DNA of 16,750 nucleotides, from positions 1-16,750 of the forward strand of contig JALSPX010000056.1 of NCBI GenBank assembly GCA_026985755.1, in the 5' to 3' direction. The notes under the pieces were generated by a model. The model did not search any database, was not told where the DNA came from, and worked only from the letters and a program-made list of their open reading frames with translations. Shown piece after piece: positions 13,604 through 16,750 of this stretch. Both the position numbers and the translations under genes were made by a program. How positions within the stretch are numbered: the stretch's first letter is position 1; every line of letters starts with the position of its first letter. This stretch comes from Sulfurovum sp. Its GTDB lineage: Bacteria > Campylobacterota > Campylobacteria > Campylobacterales > Sulfurovaceae.

Positions 13604-15571
13604 TTAAAGTTCCATCTCTTCTTTACTCAATTTCTCCACCATCTCAGTCATAATCACCGCCTGAGCAATATTCACTTCACTTATCTTCACACGTATTTTA
13701 TCAAATAGCATGACATTGTCTCCATGTAGATTGACGGTAATACCTTTGATATCTCCAAGAAGTACCGCTTTGGCGGACTCACCTGCTTCAACAACCTCTG
13801 CATCGAAAACTTCGCCTAAATGTTGTTCAGCCCAGCGTGCAAATTTACGGTCTCTGAAGTCCCATTCACATTTGGTGGCTTCGCGTTCTAGTTCGCTGAC
13901 TCTGGCACAAAGAGGCTCTATATTTCGTAGAAGATAAGAGGCTTCCTCTTCATCATCACGCAGTTGTGTTTTGATGAGCCTGTGCAAGATGAGGTCTGAG
14001 TACCTTCGTATAGGTGAGGTAAAGTGAGAGTAGTGGCTAAAGCCTAGTCCAAAGTGTCCTACATTGTGGGCGTTGTATTGGGCTTGGCGTAGTGACTTAA
14101 TGACCATGGCATCTACTTCTGAAGCCAGCCCCATTTTGTCTGCTTCTTTTTGGATGGCACGGATGAGGGAGGGACTGTCTTCATACTCTTCTACATATAA
14201 ACCAATGGCTGCAAGTTCAGTGAGAAGTTGCTCTATGCGGCTAAGCTGTGGTGGTTCGTGGATACGGAATATGCCGTCGCCTTCACCTTCAAATCGTTTT
14301 GCTGAAGCTTGGTTGGCAAGGAGCATACACTCTTCTATGAGAGAGTGTGATGGCGTGCCTGTTTCTATCTCTGTGCTTTTGAGTAGATGGTCGGCATCTA
14401 GGGCTATTTTGGTCTCTTCACTCCTAAAGTCAAAACCATTTTGCAAACGTGCCTTACGTAGGCGTTTGGTGATGTTGTAGAGAGGGAGTAGGTAGGTGAG
14501 TATCTCTTTTATTTTGCCTGTAGCCTCAGACCCATTGTTGTCTATAATTTTGTCTATGTCATCATAGTTGAAACGGTGTTTAGAGTGAATGATGGCTTCA
14601 AAAAACGCTTCTTTTATAGGTTTGAGTGTGGTTCTGTCTAGCTCTATCTTGGCGACAAAGGCAAGTCTATCTACCTTAGGCTTAAGTGAACAGATGTTTT
14701 CACTCAGTTCACGTGGGAGCATAGGGAAAGACTTGTGCGGTAGGTAGGTGGTAAAGCCTCGTTTTTTTGCCTCTTTGTCTATGGCAGTAAAGTAGGGTAC
14801 ATAGTGGCTCACATCGGCTATGGCAACATAGAGCGTATGTGCTTCCATGTCAAAATAAATGGCATCATCAAAGTCTTTGGCTGTGACTGGGTCGATGGTA
14901 CAAAAGTCAAGATGGGTGAGATCTACACGCTCTGGGTATGCTTCTTTAGTAACAACATCTTCTACCTCAAGTGCTTCGCTAACACACTCTGCTGGGAAAG
15001 CATCTTCTCTGTTGTAGAGGGCTAGTGAGATTTTTTCATCCACTTTTGCATCACCCAAGTGTCCAAAGACTTCCAAGACTTTGTCATCATCTATATCTAC
15101 TTTGAGTACCGTACCGAGTTTGAAGGCTTTTAAATCCATGCCCTCCATGACAGCATGGGTAGGTTCTCCTGTACGGATGTTGAGGATGCTAAAGTTACCT
15201 TGCTCATCACGGTGCGTGTAGGCGATGGTAAAGAGATGGGCCTTGCCTATGACTGCTACGACTTTACCGCTGGCACGTCCACGTCTGGCGATAATACGTT
15301 TAGCCACCACGGTATCCCCATGTTTGGCATCGCCTAGATGGTCAGGCTCTATGAGCAAATCTTTTTGTTCTTTGAATGCGGCTTCAACATACCCTCTGCC
15401 TTCATTGCCGACATAAAGTCGTCCTGTACGGTAGAGCGAGTGGAGTCTCCATAGACCATCTACTTCTTCTATGGCTCCCATGCGTTGGAGTGCTTGAAAG
15501 CTATTTTGGTCTTCTTGTTCTATGTCGGAAGCTAGGCATCCGTTGGTGAGTTGTGTGGCAAATGCGTTCAT
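13604..15571 (-). CDS. rnr: Ribonuclease R (RNase II/RNB family)
   Basis: A processive 3'-5' exoribonuclease able to degrade structured RNA. Order: a short N-terminal helical part, an RGYV-type OB/cold-shock domain (about 50-110), a second OB-like region, then the RNB catalytic domain from about residue 215. CTIDPVTAKDFDDA (227-237) holds the metal-binding aspartates D227, D233, D235 and D236. Typical RNB phrases follow: VAIADVSHYV, LPRELSENICSLKP, HNVGHFGLGFSHYSHFTSPIRRYSDLI. A C-terminal S1 domain (about 575-655) includes the tail duplicated at 11571-11660. At 655 aa it is shorter than E. coli RNase R (813) and close to compact Campylobacterota forms. The ATG has only an AAGG 9 nt upstream, partly inside a hairpin. 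The upstream htpX is separated by a palindrome and a heptamer array. Confidence 0.94.
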   Translation of the reverse strand: MNAFATQLTNGCLASDIEQEDQNSFQALQRMGAIEEVDGLWRLHSLYRTGRLYVGNEGRGYVEAAFKEQKDLLIEPDHLGDAKHGDTVVAKRIIARRGRASGKVVAVIGKAHLFTIAYTHRDEQGNFSILNIRTGEPTHAVMEGMDLKAFKLGTVLKVDIDDDKVLEVFGHLGDAKVDEKISLALYNREDAFPAECVSEALEVEDVVTKEAYPERVDLTHLDFCTIDPVTAKDFDDAIYFDMEAHTLYVAIADVSHYVPYFTAIDKEAKKRGFTTYLPHKSFPMLPRELSENICSLKPKVDRLAFVAKIELDRTTLKPIKEAFFEAIIHSKHRFNYDDIDKIIDNNGSEATGKIKEILTYLLPLYNITKRLRKARLQNGFDFRSEETKIALDADHLLKSTEIETGTPSHSLIEECMLLANQASAKRFEGEGDGIFRIHEPPQLSRIEQLLTELAAIGLYVEEYEDSPSLIRAIQKEADKMGLASEVDAMVIKSLRQAQYNAHNVGHFGLGFSHYSHFTSPIRRYSDLILHRLIKTQLRDDEEEASYLLRNIEPLCARVSELEREATKCEWDFRDRKFARWAEQHLGEVFDAEVVEAGESAKAVLLGDIKGITVNLHGDNVMLFDKIRVKISEVNIAQAVIMTEMVEKLSKEEMEL

Positions 15572-15575
15572 GCTT

Positions 15576-15592
15576 TAAAGCCTTGGGCTTTA
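15576..15592 (-). promoter_or_regulatory. Hairpin over the rnr ribosome-binding site
   Basis: TAAAGCC and GGCTTTA form a 7-bp stem with loop CAA on the minus strand, ending 4 nt before the rnr ATG. The only Shine-Dalgarno-like AAGG (15581-15584) straddles loop and stem, so folding would partly hide it. Possible translational or thermal control; not proven. Confidence 0.35.
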
Positions 15593-15599
15593 CAAATAA

Positions 15600-15626
15600 G
15601 AAATGAGAAATGAGAAATGAGAAATG
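15600..15626. repeat. Heptanucleotide tandem repeat (GAAATGA) between rnr and htpX
   Basis: Three perfect GAAATGA units (15600-15606, 15607-15613, 15614-15620) plus a fourth with one change (GAAATGG, cut at 15626). A degenerate unit CAAATAA precedes it at 15593-15599. It lies in the 79-nt gap where any rnr promoter should be, between the rnr leader hairpin and the htpX palindrome. Confidence 0.85.
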
Positions 15627-15635
15627 GATTATTCA

Positions 15636-15664
15636 TAAAACGATTATAGCCTATAATCGTTTTA
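15636..15664. terminator. 29-nt palindrome spanning the htpX stop
   Basis: TAAAACGATTATAG (15636-15649), one central base (15650), then its exact reverse complement CTATAATCGTTTTA (15651-15664). The right arm encodes the last htpX codons and stop. A hairpin followed on the minus strand by TTTTATG could act as an A/T-rich intrinsic terminator for htpX, or the site could bind a dimeric protein. Confidence 0.5.
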
Positions 15665-16490
15665 GTTCTTCTAATTTTTCTATGCGATCTTCTGTGGTGG
15701 GGTGTGTACGAAAGAGGTTACCCATAGAAAAATCTTTGCCTGTAAAGGGGTTGATGATGAACATATGAGCCGTTTGTGGGTCTGCGTCGTGCATCACTGT
15801 GCCACTGGCATAGCTCTCTAATTTAGCTAGGGCAGATTGTAGCCACTCTGGGTGTCCTGTCATCTTGGCGGCACCTTCGTCTGCCATGTATTCACGGTTA
15901 CGACTCACAGTCATCTGTATGATGGTTGCAGCCATAGGCATGAGTATCATCAAAGCAATCATAATAATGGGATTGCTAGGTCTCTCTCTATCTCCAGCAC
16001 CAAAAAACATACCAAAATTTGCAAGCATCGCAATAGCACCAGCAATCGTAGCAGTCACTGTACCTATGAGCATATCATAATGTTTGACATGGCTGAGCTC
16101 ATGTGCGATGACTGCTTCTACCTCTTGGTCACTCATGAGGTTGAGCAGTCCTTCTGTTACGGCTACTGCAGCATGTTCATAGTCACGACCCGTAGCAAAA
16201 GCATTGGGCTGTTGTTCTGGTATGATGTAGAGTGCCGGCATAGGTAAATCAGCTTTTTGTGTAAGCTTCAAGACAATATTATAGAGCCCTGACGCAGAGT
16301 TATGGTCTACAGGTATGGCATGATAGTGTTTGAGGACTTGTTGATCACTATAATAATAGGCATAAAAGTTCATACCCGCAGCGATTAAAAAAGCGAGTAT
16401 CATACCAGTCTGACCTCCTATCATACCACCAAACCATATGAAAAGTAAGGTAAGCCCTGTCATGAGAGCATAGGTTTTGAGTTGTTCCAT
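15651..16490 (-). CDS. htpX: HtpX-family membrane zinc metalloprotease
   Basis: HtpX cleaves misfolded inner-membrane proteins on the cytoplasmic side and works alongside FtsH. Two N-terminal membrane helices (about residues 8-25 and 29-47) precede a soluble part. The zinc site HELSH is at 130-134 in AVIAHELSHVKHYDM. Two more hydrophobic helices (about 141-163 and 174-196) follow. The third metal ligand is expected to be E200 in SRNREYMADEGAAK. The end NPFTGKDFSMGNLFRTHPTTEDRIEKL is also typical. Length 279 aa is normal (E. coli 293). The ATG has AAGGAAAA upstream, and TATAAT at 16516-16521 would serve as its promoter. No heat-shock operator was recognised. Confidence 0.94.
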   Translation of the reverse strand: MEQLKTYALMTGLTLLFIWFGGMIGGQTGMILAFLIAAGMNFYAYYYSDQQVLKHYHAIPVDHNSASGLYNIVLKLTQKADLPMPALYIIPEQQPNAFATGRDYEHAAVAVTEGLLNLMSDQEVEAVIAHELSHVKHYDMLIGTVTATIAGAIAMLANFGMFFGAGDRERPSNPIIMIALMILMPMAATIIQMTVSRNREYMADEGAAKMTGHPEWLQSALAKLESYASGTVMHDADPQTAHMFIINPFTGKDFSMGNLFRTHPTTEDRIEKLEELKRL

Positions 16491-16515
16491 GATTTTCCTT
16501 TGTCTGTCTTTATCA

Positions 16516-16523
16516 ATTATAAT
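16516..16523. promoter_or_regulatory. Symmetric -10 element (ATTATAAT) upstream of htpX
   Basis: ATTATAAT holds TATAAT on both strands. The minus-strand copy (16521-16516) lies 25 nt before the htpX ATG, a normal distance for its promoter. The plus-strand copy (16518-16523) could in principle fire toward the acyltransferase gene. Confidence 0.4.
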
Positions 16524-16587
16524 AGAAGATTAGAGTAAATTGAAAGTTAATGTATGGATTGTTTAGAAGGTATAAGTAGGAGAAAGC

Positions 16588-16593
16588 TATAAT
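16588..16593 (+). promoter_or_regulatory. -10-like TATAAT upstream of the MBOAT gene
   Basis: A perfect TATAAT 63 nt before the proposed TTG start at 16657. No -35 at normal distance was recognised. The region between it and the gene shows no supported coding sequence. Confidence 0.35.
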
Positions 16594-16656
16594 GCCGAAT
16601 AAACAAAAACATATCCTCATCATCAAAAGAGTTTCGATACATTTCAGGAGAGATAC

Positions 16657-16750
16657 TTGCTATTCAACAGCTACGAATTTATATTTATCTTCCTGCCCCT
16701 AAGCTTCTTCATCTATTTTTTCTTGTTACAAAAAAGATTTATGCTAGGTG
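16657..16750 (+). CDS. MBOAT-family O-acyltransferase (AlgI/DltB-like), N-terminus only
   Basis: The last 94 nt read LLFNSYEFIFIFLPLSFF then IYFFLLQKRFMLG in frame and run off the window. LFNSYEFIFxFLPL followed by a membrane helix is the typical beginning of AlgI-like membrane-bound O-acyltransferases, which move acyl groups across the membrane onto polysaccharides. A TTG start at 16657 is chosen because AGGAGA lies 5 nt upstream and the family usually begins M-LFNS at this point. The catalytic His and the rest of the protein are outside, so the acceptor cannot be named. Confidence 0.65.
   Translation, partial: MLFNSYEFIFIFLPLSFFIYFFLLQKRFMLG

Noticed and set aside
14064..14480. 138-codon plus-strand frame
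   Set aside because: Lies wholly opposite the RNase R catalytic domain; the peptide is Ser/Arg-rich and unlike a real protein.
15852..16247. 131-codon plus-strand frame
   Set aside because: Antisense to htpX, His/Cys/Ser-rich low-plausibility peptide without a ribosome-binding site.
16592..16702. 36-codon frame starting at ATG 16592 with AGGAGA upstream
   Set aside because: No family resemblance, and it overlaps the MBOAT frame, which has a clear family signature.

Overview
The window is about 16.75 kb of A+T-rich, gene-dense bacterial DNA. The core proteins (a Campylobacterota-style MutS2, a short HisG, the rpsF-ssb-rpsR operon, HtpX, a compact RNase R and a CoaX pantothenate kinase) fit a Campylobacterota chromosome, most likely a Sulfurovum- or Sulfurimonas-like organism. 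That placement comes from family recognition, not from a search.

Layout. Positions 1-133 hold the start of a leftward GDSL/SGNH esterase cut by the window edge. A rightward block (197-7274) carries mutS2, a YfgM-like anchored protein, a BamB-like lipoprotein, a XerC/D-type recombinase, a small unknown gene, coaX, short-form hisG and a class I methyltransferase. Most junctions are short or overlapping. This block converges at about 7275-7327 on a leftward block: rpsR, ssb, rpsF, holA, the restriction-modification (RM) region, rnr and htpX. The right edge (from 16657) has the first codons of a rightward MBOAT/AlgI-like acyltransferase.

The most interesting part is 9632-13603. Two complete RM modules sit between rnr and holA, which were probably neighbours once. 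Module 1 is an NgoPII-like endonuclease and a HaeIII/NgoPII-like cytosine methyltransferase (predicted target GGCC). Its methyltransferase stop codon overlaps the holA start as TAATG. Module 2 is a cytosine methyltransferase overlapping an atypical PD-(D/E)XK endonuclease of unknown target. Between them lies a 'fossil' of about 300 bp. It contains (i) a 36-codon internally deleted methyltransferase remnant resembling module 1's enzyme and (ii) a 53-codon in-frame fusion of the first 22 codons of holA to the last 30 or so codons of rnr. The two remnants are joined by the same TAATG. The holA part differs from the resident gene at 12 of 66 bases, all synonymous, which points to import from a diverged relative rather than decay of a local duplicate.

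A second theme is heptanucleotide tandem repeats at gene junctions. There are four perfect copies of ATTAGGA before coaX, a 14-bp (2 x 7) repeat and four perfect copies of TTCACTC between coaX and hisG, and three perfect plus one imperfect GAAATGA between rnr and htpX. Several inverted repeats overlap stop codons or leaders and may be terminators or control elements. No tRNA, rRNA, CRISPR array or complete transposon was seen.
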